Below, in pieces: positions 45,763-57,312 of a DNA stretch of 64,000 nucleotides. The notes beneath the pieces are model-generated. The model saw only the letters and a program-made list of their open reading frames with translations. It was not told the origin of the DNA and searched no databases. The translations under genes were made by a program, and so were the position numbers. Location of the stretch: the NCBI GenBank assembly GCA_033977485.1, contig CM066990.1:15504001-15568000 (forward strand). The letters are read 5' to 3'. This stretch comes from Hydrangea macrophylla (taxonomy: Eukaryota > Streptophyta > Magnoliopsida > Cornales > Hydrangeaceae). Positions within the stretch are counted from its first letter, which is position 1, and every line of letters starts with the position of its first letter.

Positions 45763-46250
45763 ACACACGTCTGTACTTTCTTTTGGGTGGCTAGGGTTTT
45801 TAATATAAGATATATGTACACTACACACACAACACATGCCAATAAAACACACACAAATATATAAATCCCGTTTTTCTTCTTGTGGGCTCACAAAAGAGAC
45901 CTATATGAGCCCAGAATGCAGTACAAAGTGTTAAAATGAGTAGCCTAATGGGTACCCATGACCCCGGTACTAAGTTTTAATGTTAATTACATTATTTAAC
46001 ACATTTGCGGGCTTGTAAACACTATATAACAAAAATACATATCAACCCTTTATTTTATTTTTTTAACAAATATAAATTAATAAAATATAACTTCCAAACT
46101 AAACGCGCTCACTCATGATTTAATTTATATGTCCACCAAACACTTCAAATTTTTCAAACACATGTCTTACATAGGCACACTCATATAATATTGCTAACTG
46201 AAAATAATAATTAAAATAATCATTTACATAGAAATTTTAGGGTTGTTACA
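43463..46250 (-). repeat. LARD E 3' LTR (2788 bp)
   Basis: Near-identical to 47445-50227. No coding; short frames are chance. Includes a compound microsatellite. Confidence 0.93.
45671..45763. repeat. Compound microsatellite in LARD E 3' LTR
   Basis: (TTC)n then (TC)n then (AC)n in about 90 bases. The partner at 49661-49741 has a shorter TC and a longer AC run, showing slippage after insertion. Confidence 0.9.
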
Positions 46251-47444
46251 TTCTACCCTCCTTAAAGAAATTTCGTCCCGAAATTTGGGGTGCAACAAAT
46301 ACAGATAATTAATATGCATGACGTTAAACACACAATGAAAGCAATCCAACATCGAAGTGTCGCTATCGTTTAACTTCCGGCAGTAATGAGACCTGGTACA
46401 TCGAGCGAATAATCCAAACAAGGAAACACTCATGTATATACCCATAGTCTCATATAGTCGCTTGTTAAATTTTAACAGACACACAAGACACAATACCAGT
46501 AAGGTAAAGCACATAATTTCACATAAAGCACTAGATATTAACCATTTATTAAAAGCAACAATTGATTAATTTTACAAAGATATGACTACGTGTATGCACA
46601 TGTTCCCCTCTTACTGTGTCCCGCACAACACTTCATCGGGATATCCAATACTTACTTACCGCTCCAACCACATCTGAGAAATATTTACTAGCACTGAAGA
46701 GAAATATATCCTTGTCTGGTATTAATCAGAGTAATAATCAGAAATCAAGAAAATCCGTAATAATAGACGGTTGTACAGAACACCCATAGAGAATATGGCA
46801 GATTCCCCGATAGTATAAGAAGTCCAAATGCCCAATAAATGAAGTCCAATAATCAACTCAGTAGATAATAAAAGGGACAATAGAAATCCTGCTAATAAAA
46901 TAATAAGTCTTCTGAGAATATCCAAATGCCCAATAAATGAAATCCAATAATCAACTCAGTAGATAATAAAAGGGACAATAGAAATCATGCTGATAAAATA
47001 ATAAGTCTTCTGAGAATAAGAGAATCCCGATACTCCAATATAATAATACCCTTCTGAATGTTAAGTTGATACTGCCAGATAATAATAACTCGAAGAAGAT
47101 ATTCCAGTACTACTCCTGAACTCAACCGCCTGACGAAGAAAATTACATCTCCCCTCTACTATTTCATCCCATGAGAATTAAAATGATGCATGCTCTACTA
47201 ATCAAGAGTAAATAACGTTACCAATACTCCTAATATGGTATACATTTAAAATCAACTAATTTTTTTTTTTTTTTTTTTTTAATAATAGGTACACATCTGT
47301 AGTTAACTTTTACATAAGTAAACACATAGACACACATGACCCGAACCCAATAAATCGCAAATCTATAACTCTGACCAACTCCTTAATCCACATTCCGAGG
47401 ATCACCTAGACTCGCTAAGCTAACCTTAAGCTCTGATACCAAAC
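46251..47444 (-). other. LARD E internal region, non-coding
   Basis: Polypurine tract AAGGAGGGTAGAA (minus) at 46251-46263 and primer site TTTGGTATCAGAGCTTAAGG (minus) at about 47424-47443. Between them is AT-rich DNA with a 98-bp tandem duplication and a T run near 47261-47280. No gag or pol motif. Confidence 0.85.
46823..47018. repeat. 98-bp tandem duplication
   Basis: 46823-46920 and 46921-47018 are near-identical direct copies starting TCCAAATGCCCAATAAATGA. Confidence 0.9.
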
Positions 47445-49682
47445 TGTCACACCCCGATTTTTGGACAACCAAATATTCAATCCAGAGCCTGTATCCGGAC
47501 TTATATTCAATTACCAAAAATCACGAGAGCGACACCCTCCCATATGCTAACAGAAAATTTATTGAAAACAATATTTAATACTCCTTAAATAAGGACATGT
47601 GATCTTGTGTTTAAAGTAAAACTCTTTATTATTAAACATGTATTCCCAAACATCCATTTCATTGTAAAAGAAATAAAGTTCCATTATAAATATTATATCA
47701 CTTTTCAAATTAAAAAAAAAACATCATTTTCATAAATAAAATGTCCACATACAGAGTTCAGCGGAAATAAAAATAAATAAGAATAAAATCTATACATCCA
47801 TTGGTCAGAGTAACTACAACGTTCCCAATACCCAATACACAATACATGCTACAATAATCCAAATACGGCCACAATGCCTAAAATAAATAAATAAATAAAA
47901 ATACAACCAAATACAAACTACACTTCTACACAACTGCAACTCCAAGACATCAAAAGCTCCACAGGAAATGTCCAAATACTAAACCTGCACAAGTGCATTC
48001 AACTACGTTTCATATAGAAACGCACCCGAATGCATAACACACTCGGGTCAGTCACATGACTGGTATGAGTTAAACAAAACAACAAGTCTTAGGGATCCAA
48101 CTTGAACCCGTAGACAACAAATTACACTACAACACTCTTGGGCCAAGACAGGTAGTTCCACACACATATTTGGACAAAAGAGTAGTTTCCATTTATGTGG
48201 TGGCAAGTAAATTCTTGCCCAAAAATTCAAAGCTACTACGAATTTCATACTTACCCATTACTTATGGTGAGCCAAACCTGTAATACGTTAGTGGGCCCAC
48301 CATCCTGCAAATTGAATGATCATAAACCAAGCAAACAATTCTGTATACAAACCGTCCACATTCTAACTCAAACGTCGCATTCATTTTTCCACGCTTATCA
48401 GTCTTATGAAATAATCCATGTTCATTATTTATTAACATTAGATTTATCTTTGTGTTCCCTAGGTTCACCACTTGGCCACCCTCCATGGTACACCCACACA
48501 TATATCCCATGTGTGCCCGGATATACTACCAACATCCACTCTGGTGCTAGTTTGGTTGGGGTATCAACCAAACCAGGTATACACACAGAAAGCCAGTCAA
48601 TATGCCTAGACGTCTAACAAATAAGCCGAGCATAAGGCTTAGGCCAGCTTGATCACGAAGCCACTGGCAAAAAGGTACACTCAGCAAGTCGAGCTACCAA
48701 AAACAAAACATATCACACAACGGGGAGCGGTGAACACTAAAGAACTATGTTGCAATTATCACTTATCGTTCGTATTATCCCAATAATTATAAATTTCACG
48801 TTTATTACATAGTTCCGTCTTATCATCCAATCACATCTCTAACTTTTAGATGTATACCAATTTCTTACAATAAAGGGTTTTATCAATTAACCCATAACAA
48901 TCTTCCCTCAAAATTTCCAATCAAATTACAAAATCTCTAATATACTATTCAACGTATCTAATTTACTCATTTTTATCAAAATGACCACAAAATAAGGTCA
49001 GTTATTTTAGGTACAATAATCTCAACCCAACATTCAATATTAGCATACATAAAACACATAATAAGAAATCATATTCTCCAATTTGCACGTTGAACTATAT
49101 TGAAAACTGCTACTGTAATCTTAAATTTCTGCCCAAACGGTGCAGAATCAGGAAAAACTTAAAACACGAAAAGTGTGCAGAATCGCGTTTTACATAAGAC
49201 ACGCGGACAGAATGTTCAAATTCACAGACACGATTTTCTAATAATTTTCTAAAGTTTCTGCGACTGTGTGAATTACACATAAAACGAATTTCACATATAT
49301 TTTCTAACAAACATGAATATTTCACCTATAGTTTTGATCAAACTAATGATTCACCTAACCCTTTCGAATACCCTAATGTCATGATCGCAAAGTCACACGA
49401 AGGGAAAGAATGTATCTAAATTACTTCAACAATAGCAACGTGTATCGATCCATTACAAAGATTTAACCCTAACAATTAAATTTAACATGCACTAATTTAC
49501 TCCCATACACATACATATATATACATACGTGTATATACATATACTCGGATACACAAAGTTTAACTCACCTGGTTCAATCCAAACTTGACAACCACGAATG
49601 CTCCGCGATTCCCCCACGTGACCACGAACCCGGAATCCTTCTCCTTTCTCCTCCCTTTTCTTCTTCTTCTTCTTCTTCTCCC

Positions 49683-49740
<58 letters not shown>

Positions 49741-50227
49741 CACACGTCTGTTCTTTCTTTTGGGTGGCTAGGGTTTTTAATATAAGATATATGTACACTA
49801 CACACACAACACATGCCAATAAAACACACACAAATATATAAATCCCGTTTTTCTTCTTGTGGGCTCACAAAAGAGACCTATATGAGCCCAGAATGCAGTA
49901 CAAAGTGTTAAAATGAGTAGCCTAATGGGTACCCATGACCCCGGTACTAAGTTTTAATGTTAATTACATTATTTAACACATTCGCGGGCTTGTAAACACT
50001 ATATAACAAAAATACATATCAACCCTTCATTTTATTTTTTTAACAAATATAAATTAATAAAATATAACTTCCAAACTAAACGCGCTCACTCATGATTTAA
50101 TTTATATGTCCACCAAACACTTAAAATTTTTCAAACACATGTCTTACATAGGCACACTCATATAATATTGCTAACTGAAAATAATAATTAAAATAATTAT
50201 TTACATAGAAATTTTAGGGTTGTTACA
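47445..50227 (-). repeat. LARD E 5' LTR (2783 bp)
   Basis: Partner of 43463-46250. Scattered single-base differences and microsatellite length changes only. Confidence 0.93.
49661..49741. repeat. Compound microsatellite in LARD E 5' LTR
   Basis: Same TTC/TC/AC structure as at 45671 with different run lengths. Apparent open frames across it are artefacts. Confidence 0.9.
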
Positions 50228-50232
50228 ATACT

Positions 50233-50802
50233 TACTCTTCGTTTTATTGAAGAGGGTAGAATTCCATCTTGACAATATATGTTCCCAACGTTGCATACTT
50301 GATTTACCCAAGATACCCAGGTGTTGATCTTGCAAGACATCACTGATTGGTAAGTCAAAGCAACCAAGCATACAACTTGCGTCCATAACTGTCTCAGGAT
50401 TAAGGACATGTATCCCTATACAAGTTTTGAGTTCCTATTGACGGTGACAGCGTTTGGGTGTTAATAGGTTTAACTCAGGTCCGTCAATGCACCGAGTGCA
50501 CTAGCATATTAACCAAGAGTCAAAGACTCTTATGAATGAGATTCATCATTCTACCCCGTAGACGTTAATCATGCTACAGTGTATACCTGATAAGTTATCC
50601 AGACTTATCTTCCACTGTGACTTACTTGAAACAGCAAGGATTTGTGATTCATATCTGACATGTCTAATCACATACACAAATGAACCACATACAATGTTGT
50701 TTAAGGAAACCAGTCTAATATTCATCTCATGAACTAACATTGCATAAATACATTATGATATTCCATTGTCCAACTAACTGGTTTGAGGGCATATTCCCAA
50801 CA
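50233..50802 (-). repeat. Copia D 3' LTR, second part
   Basis: Resumes the LTR after LARD E and matches 56738-57307. Ends ATTCCCAACA and is followed by AACTCCCACT, the polypurine tract in minus sense. Confidence 0.92.
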
Positions 50803-50812
50803 AACTCCCACT

Positions 50813-53088
50813 TGCACTCATAACCATATAGCGTTAGTACTAACACTAGCATAGTCTCTGTGACTTGTCAAAATCCTTAACCCGTAAGGTTTTGCATAGG
50901 GACTGATGATCATCGACTGAAACAATCCATAGTAAAACATCTTCATGTTATACTATATCCCTAGACAAAAGACGTCACATGACATGTATCCAGTAAAGCT
51001 AATTTGAACATTGTCCAAAACACCATCATCCTGCATATATCCGCTAGTTCTTTCTCAAGCCCTAGAGAATATATACTTTATGATAGTTCAGAAAATTGAA
51101 TTTTCATTTGGACTGATATCTGTGAACAACCTCAACGGTATAACTGATATCCATACCTAATATCACATACAAGGTTTATCAATGGCAAAGGCTTATGATA
51201 TACATTTCATGCGACCTCTTTCATCTTGTATCCCAAGATACAAGTCTTGAAAGAGCAATAGGTTATGTTCTAAGGTGAAAAACCTTTATCGAAATGTTCT
51301 ACGTTGAATCTAGCCAGCAACTTTCTGATATAGGAGTTTGGGATAATCTCATTATCTTAACTTTCCGATCTTGAATGAGCAGAAATCTAAAGATTATAGC
51401 TCGCCTCACCGAGATCATAAATATCAAGTATACTGTAGAAACTTAACCTCAAACATTGATAATACTACTTTAACATCTCGCAATGATAAAGATGTCATCA
51501 ATATATGGAACCATAATCACCACCATACTTCCTTTGCGCAAGGATCCTTTCATCCACTTAAGCTACATCCACACTTTAGATGAATCCAAAGCATTTTGAC
51601 CAATATGTCAAAACAGATGTCCTTATCTCTGGATGATTGCTTAAGTCCGTAGACTTATGCAAATCATATACCGGAGCTTCCTTATCACAAAGCTTCAATG
51701 CACAGGGAGATTTTAGCAATGCTAAGAATTCTCCCACTAGAATGAAGTACCGATGTAAGAACAGATGAAGAGGTAGTAGATTTTAGTCCTAGATGATTTA
51801 TAGATTGCTTTAAGATATAAATTACTTTACTCTTTTATATTATCTTTCCTTTGCAAAATTTGGTCTCCAACCAACTTTTGTTTTCTCTGGAAACACCACA
51901 AAAGTATTATACTTCTAATCTAGATTCAAAAGGCTCATCATTTCTTTACACCAAAGTGCTAGACATCCTTATCCAAAGTTACCATGAGAAAGAAGTCGCA
52001 TTCTTTTTATAACTTTGGGGATGTCCATCGAAAAGATTTGCTTTTGAATAAGATCCAGTATGTACATTGTAGTTCCATCGAGAAAAATAAGGAACAGTAG
52101 TAACTCTAAATAACTTATCCCATGACCCAGTCATATCTAAAAGAAGGTAGTTCCTTCTACCTGCTACACCATCCCGTGGAGGTGCACTAGGCGTAGACTG
52201 TCGAGAAAGAATCTCATTCTTATCTCCTTTGGACAATAAATACATTAGATAGATACTCACCATTTTGATCAAATAAAAAAGGCAACGATATTCTTTTACC
52301 AATTACTCTTCATTCCAAAACTTTTGAATTTCTTCAAAATTGAGGATGAAGATGCAATAAGTAAATGTATATCAGTATCCAAAGTAGCCGAAACTACTTT
52401 TCAACTCTAATGTTTATTGCCCTACATACATGAGTATGTCCTAATTCTAATAAGTCCTTGGTCGTGTGATTTTCAAAAGAAAAGTCACCTGATCATATTA
52501 GCCTCTAAATAGGATTGACAAACAGGTAGTGGTCTCAACAACCAAAAGAGTTTCAGGATCCAATCATTTACTCCCCATTTATCCTAATTTAGATTAATAT
52601 GATATGATCACATTTACTCTCTAAATAGGATTGACAAATAGGCAATGGTCTTAACAACCAAAAAAGTTTAGGATCCTATCCTTTACTCCCCATTTATCCT
52701 ATTTAGATTAAATATGATCTAACCTCAAAACCAAAAAGTTATAGAATTAGTTGAGGATGCTTTCCTTTTAGATGGTAAAATACCCATGAGTCATTTAAAT
52801 ACTACATTAGATAATATATGAGAAACAAGAGTAAATTGGTGAGATACTTGCTTGACAAGTTATTTAGATCACATAAAAGAACGCTTTCTTTTAATCAAGA
52901 ATTTCAGTACCAAAATCAAAAGAATAAATATTATTCATTAATTCAAAACTGAAATCCATCTAATAACTCCAAAGTTTTATTACAATATAAAACTATTAAT
53001 CTAATAGCAACTCTTGCATCAGATCCCAAAAAAGCAATCAAGATCTTCTAATCACTGCACATTCTTATTTTCCAATTCCCTGCAACAA
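50813..53088 (-). pseudogene. pol: Copia D pol, heavily eroded
   Basis: Aligns by eye with Copia B pol in patches. RNase H/RT thumb near 51200-51440 (TATAGCTCGCCTCACCGAGATC corresponds to 35720-35745 of Copia B in its first bases); the catalytic box near 51490 reads IDDI on the minus strand; RT thumb continues near 51600-51670; integrase near 52150-52290 with a GEYLS-like motif. The stretch between RT and integrase is much shorter than in Copia B, indicating loss of the RT fingers. No frame exceeds about 110 codons. It cannot supply enzymes. Confidence 0.75.
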
Positions 53089-54014
53089 TTACAGATATAA
53101 TTTAGAAAATATTGAATTAGTGCCCATAGTAGTTGAAGTATCAGTTTTTAAACTTACTTCAAAAACTAGTGAAAGGATCGTACCTTGCCTTTTGGCAGTC
53201 AAGTATTCCACACAGTTCCTTTTCCAATGCCCTCTCATGCCACAATGGAAACACTTTCCTTTTGGCACGGCACCAGCCTTTCCCTTTCCAAGTCTTGCCT
53301 TCTTCCCAACAGTTGGCTTAGGCTCACCTATCCTTGAGTCTTGCTTCTCCTTCTCTGAACTTATGCTCTTAGGCTTAGTTCCAGAAGATGAAGCCATTCC
53401 AATGTTCTGAACATTTGACTCCTCCTTGACTATACCCATCGTTGCCTCAAGAGAGCTCATCAACTCACTTGTTGAAAAAACTGTTTTACTCATTTTAAAA
53501 CCTTTTAAAATTGAGTGAATGATGAAGGCAACGAATGCAAGATTATGTCAACTTGAGTCTCACCATCAATGTCGGAACCAAGAACTTCCATTACTTTGAA
53601 ATAAGTAATCATTTTAAAAACATGCTCTCTTATTGAAGTTCCTTCCAACATTCTGGTGTCCATGACTAACTCCAAGGCTCTAAGCCTTGCAGTACGGCTC
53701 AGTTCCCCAAACATCTCCTCGAGGTTCAATATTATAGCACGGGCAGTGTTCAAAGGTTGATGTTGCTGCTTCAACACATCAGACAAAGAGTCTAAGATGC
53801 TAGAGCGAGCTATACCATCAAATCTTATCCACTGCCAATATTGATCCGCAAGATCAGTTGGGGTGTCATGGTATGGAATAGGTGGACAGGGAATGGTAAG
53901 AACGTATTTACATCCATTAGCAGTTAACAATTCATCCAGTTCCAGTTTCCATTCAACGTAGTTATTTCCAATTAGCTTATTCTGGATCATGGTTATAGCA
54001 AGTGGGCTAGACAT
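53089..54014 (-). pseudogene. gag: Copia D gag, one frame break
   Basis: The ATG at 54014 opens MSSPLAITMIQNKLIGNNY, the standard start of TNT1-94-like copia gag (UBN2-type domain). The first frame ends at 53505 after SLPSSFTQF; a small deletion shifts the rest to the frame ending at 53089. That frame carries SELMSSLEATMGIV, a Lys-rich stretch and an intact CX2CX4HX4C knuckle (CFHCGMRGHWKRNC). Copia B has the same layout, but its knuckle lost the last Cys. Gag survives better than pol here. Confidence 0.85.
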
Positions 54015-55323
54015 TATGAATCTGAAATACAAATAATGTAACAGAATTACAATATGGAAATCATGAATATGACAATTTATATGATACATTGGAATTCCCT
54101 TAACCAACTCATTAATTGTCTTCAGGATGTCAAGCCTATGAAATTAAGTCTCCGTGTGGCGATCATAACCTCATAGCCTGATTGGGAAACCCATCATGAA
54201 TGTCATGCAACTCTTACAAAACAATTCATGACTCCTGAACTTTTGGTCTCTAAGTTTCTGGATAATGCTCTGTGTGGAATCCCTTACCCATAGCTTAGCT
54301 AGTGTTTACCATTAACTAGAATCCAATGACAACCGCCTCAAGTAGTGCCTCAGTGTAGTGGTCACCCTCTAACGCGTCTCATTGATTCTATCCAAAGGAA
54401 GTTCAAACCTAGTAACCAATGAATAGTCTATCCTCCGTATGGAATGATCACCCATGGCTGGATGACACCGAATATACTACCCACCTTACAATGAACCGTT
54501 TATGGAAGACCGTGGGAGTTATAAAATAAGTCCCTCTCCCACTAGATTTTTATAAGAAGTCCATATCTAGTAATCAATAAGAAATACCCTCCGTATGGAA
54601 TGATCACTCATAAATGAGTGACACAGAGTATTTCTCATACTTACAATGAACTAATAGGAATTTTTCAATAAAAAAAATGTTTCTTCACATTGCCCATAAA
54701 CATCAAGTGTTTACTAATGTGTTGGAAAAAGGTTTTGAATTTTTTTATTTTAGAAAACTTGTTTTATGTGCATTCAAGTAGTAACAATATATAAAATTCC
54801 AATCACAACTAAGCACATAAAACAAAAACTAAAATGAAATAAAAATATTCAACAATGCCTCTATCTCCCATGGCTCTATCTCCATAGAACCTCCTTCTTG
54901 GTTTGATTGCCTCCGACTCCATCTTCATGGATTTTCTAATTCTATTACATTGGTCCTATACTTCTCTCGAAGCTTACAATTTATCTAGAAATAGAAATAA
55001 CAATAATAAAATAAAAGGCTAGGGAAACCGGTGCGACTTTCCTTTTCATAGGATTGAAGTCGCAGCGCCCTTTACATATGCCTTTAAAAACCAAACCAAA
55101 ATAATACATTCATCAATCTCAAACAATTCAATACAAAATTTAAAAGTCTTGGTGCCATGGGAGATAGCGGACTAAACTTGCTGCAAAAGGGTTAGTCGCA
55201 TGTATATCCACGCATATATAACAAATAAATGTATCATTGGAACCCTTAATTGATTCACATAGTATATAAACTCTTTACATACTGAATTAGAACTTAAAAC
55301 AGCATCACAATTCTCTGTCACAC

Positions 55324-55391
55324 TTTGATCGATCGAAGAGGTTCGATCGATTGAACCTTCGATCGATTGAACATAGTTCAATCGATTGAAC
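55324..55391. repeat. Palindrome cluster 9 (Copia D leader)
   Basis: Four units, mostly the variant TTCGATCGATTGAA, arranged nearly head to tail. Confidence 0.9.
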
Positions 55392-55500
55392 TTTCAGTTT
55401 CACAGAATGTTTTGAAAAACTTACAGAATAAATAAAAATTTAAAGTAAATGTTTTAAAACCTTTAAATCTGTAAACTGAACACCTGGACAAAAGAGCAGT

Positions 55501-55622
55501 CTCGATCGATCGACCAACATTCGATCGATCGAACAGAACCAAAGTTCGATCGATCAAAACTAGTTCGATCGCTTGAGAACAGATGATGTTCGATCGATCG
55601 AGACTACTTCGATCGATCGAAC
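55501..55622. repeat. Palindrome cluster 10 (Copia D leader)
   Basis: Six or seven units including CTCGATCGATCGA, TTCGATCGATCGAA and TTCGATCGCTTGAG, ending 155 bp before the primer site. Confidence 0.9.
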
Positions 55623-55776
55623 CCACCTTGCATCCAATGCAATCACAGATTTGTATTCTGCTGCATAAACACTGCAGAAACGGATCTGTGACGATGCAGT
55701 TTTGAAAACAGTCCTAAATTTAACATGCAAATCAAAACTAGTGTTCCAAAACGCATCTATAGATCCAAACAAGCGA

Positions 55777-55789
55777 GGCTCTGATACCA
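55777..55789 (-). other. Copia D primer-binding site (initiator Met-tRNA)
   Basis: The minus strand reads TGGTATCAGAGCC, two bases from the 5' LTR. Confidence 0.9.
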
Positions 55790-55791
55790 AT

Positions 55792-57307
55792 TGTAGGAAA
55801 AACAGGTTTAAAATTAAATCTAAACGCGCAGCGGAAAACAAAGTTCAAAACTTTTATTGGTAGCCTTGGATCTACTACTTATTAACTCTATAGATGCGCA
55901 TAACAAGATGGAGAAGATTCTATACCTTAGGTCTTGAACCCAATTCTGATTTTTTGTCCTTCTCCTTGTGTGTGCAGCAGCAACCTCTAGGAAATCTTCA
56001 CCCTTATGTCTCCTCGAATGCTCCCAGAGTGGCTAGGGTTGGTGGGAACCCTAATAGTGAGAATAGGGAAGGTTTGGGAACTCTAAACAGGTTCTGCGGC
56101 AACTGGTACGTTAAAAACGACGAACCCCTATTTCTGGACGTAGCTGCCCTATTTATAGATTCCCAGAACCGACCTTACTTTCAATCGATCGAAGTCACTT
56201 CGATCGATCGAACTGTCGATCGATCGAACCTCGTTCGATCGATCGAAGCTGTCTAGACTTCAATCGATCGAAACAACTTCGATCGATCGAACCAGTCTTG
56301 ACAGCATTCTCATTTGCCTTTCCAAGCATTCTGGCGGAGCTAAGAGTGGGACCTCCTAGGTTCTTAATTACTGGCTCCGATTAATTATTATTTCATCTAG
56401 TCAGTACTCTTGACTAAGGAATCAATAATTAATCAATTATCATTAATGCCACTATAAAATGATAATTGCACTCCAGTACATAAGAACAAAATCACCCATA
56501 CATAAGTGATTGCTAGACTTGTATAATATGATACGGATGTCCCTCTACCAGGCATTATTCGTATCTATCATTGGGATGTATGTCTTAAGATATTGTCGAC
56601 CCAATAGATAGTACATCTTATATTCCTCAAGTATCATTCACTACTCTTGGATTACTAAACATGTCAACAATAACACTTTGTTGACAAGGCTGGCCAGCTC
56701 TCAGTAATCACTCCTAGTGACATTCTCGAGGGAATGCTTACTCTTCGTTTTATTGAAGAGGGTAGAATTCCATCTTGACAATATATGTTCCCAACGTTGC
56801 ATACTTGATTTACCCAAGATACCCAGGTGTTGATCTTGCAAGACCTCACTGATTGGTAAGTCAAAGCAACCAAGCATACAACTTGCGTCCATAACTGTCT
56901 CAGGATTAAGGACATGTATCCCTATACAAGTTTTGAGTTCCTATTGACGGTGACAGCGTTTGGGTGTCAATAGGTTTAACTCAGGTCCGTCAATGCACCG
57001 AGTGCACTAGCATATTAACCAAGAGTCAAAGACTCTTATGAATGAGATTCATCATTCTACCCCATAGACGTTAATCATGCTACAATGTATACCTGATAAG
57101 TTATCCAGACTTATCTTCCACTGTGACTTACTTGAAACAACAAGGATTTGTGATTCATATCTCACATGTGTAATCACATACACAAATGAACCACATACAA
57201 TGTTGTTTATGGATTCCAATCTAATATTCATCTCATGAACTAACATGCATAAATACATTATGATATTCCATTGTCCAACTAACTGGTTTGAGGGCATATT
57301 CCCAACA
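55792..57307 (-). repeat. Copia D 5' LTR (1516 bp)
   Basis: Intact partner of the split 3' LTR. TATA box at 56150-56159 (CTATAAATAG, minus), palindrome cluster 22 bp upstream, and ATTCCCAACA at the plus-right end followed by AAGAG. Confidence 0.93.
56181..56292. repeat. Palindrome cluster 11 (Copia D 5' LTR)
   Basis: Six units in the same order and spacing as cluster 8, with one base changed (GATCGAAGC for GATCGAACC). Confidence 0.93.
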
Positions 57308-57312
57308 AAGAG

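Larger units (their letters stand above)
43463..50227 (-). mobile_element. LARD E, large-LTR non-autonomous gypsy-type element
   Basis: Two LTRs of about 2.79 kb flank only 1.19 kb of internal DNA with no coding domain. Ends are TGTCACACCCC...TTGTTACA, with ATACT duplications at 43458-43462 and 50228-50232. A Met-tRNA primer site and polypurine tract mark minus orientation. The sequence before the tract (minus strand TTCGGGACGAAATTTC then AAGGAGGGTAGAATG) is that found at the 3' end of Tekay/Del chromovirus coding regions, so it probably derives from such an element. LTRs differ at few places, so insertion is recent. Confidence 0.9.
54015..55776 (-). other. Copia D 5' leader
   Basis: Long untranslated leader of about 1.76 kb. 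It has two near-copies of an ACCCTCCGTATGGAATGATCAC-type segment at about 54435 and 54588, and palindrome clusters at its far end. No gene is seen. Confidence 0.6.
42515..57307 (-). mobile_element. Copia D, defective Ty1/copia element in antisense gene 2
   Basis: LTRs 42515-50802 (split) and 55792-57307, Met-tRNA primer site, gag remnant, decayed pol, polypurine tract and perfect AAGAG duplication. It is about 8.0 kb without LARD E. The LTRs are almost alike, yet pol is badly eroded and shortened, so the copy probably moved while already defective. Related to Copia B. Confidence 0.92.

Noticed and set aside
45592..45891. Open frames of Cys/Val and Arg/Glu repeats near 45600-45890 and 49490-49870
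   Set aside because: Translations of TC/AC/TTC microsatellites, with no coding support.
43463..50227. Segmental duplication of host DNA (43463-46250 and 47445-50227)
   Set aside because: Terminal TG...CA, primer site, polypurine tract and flanking ATACT show these are LTRs of one element.
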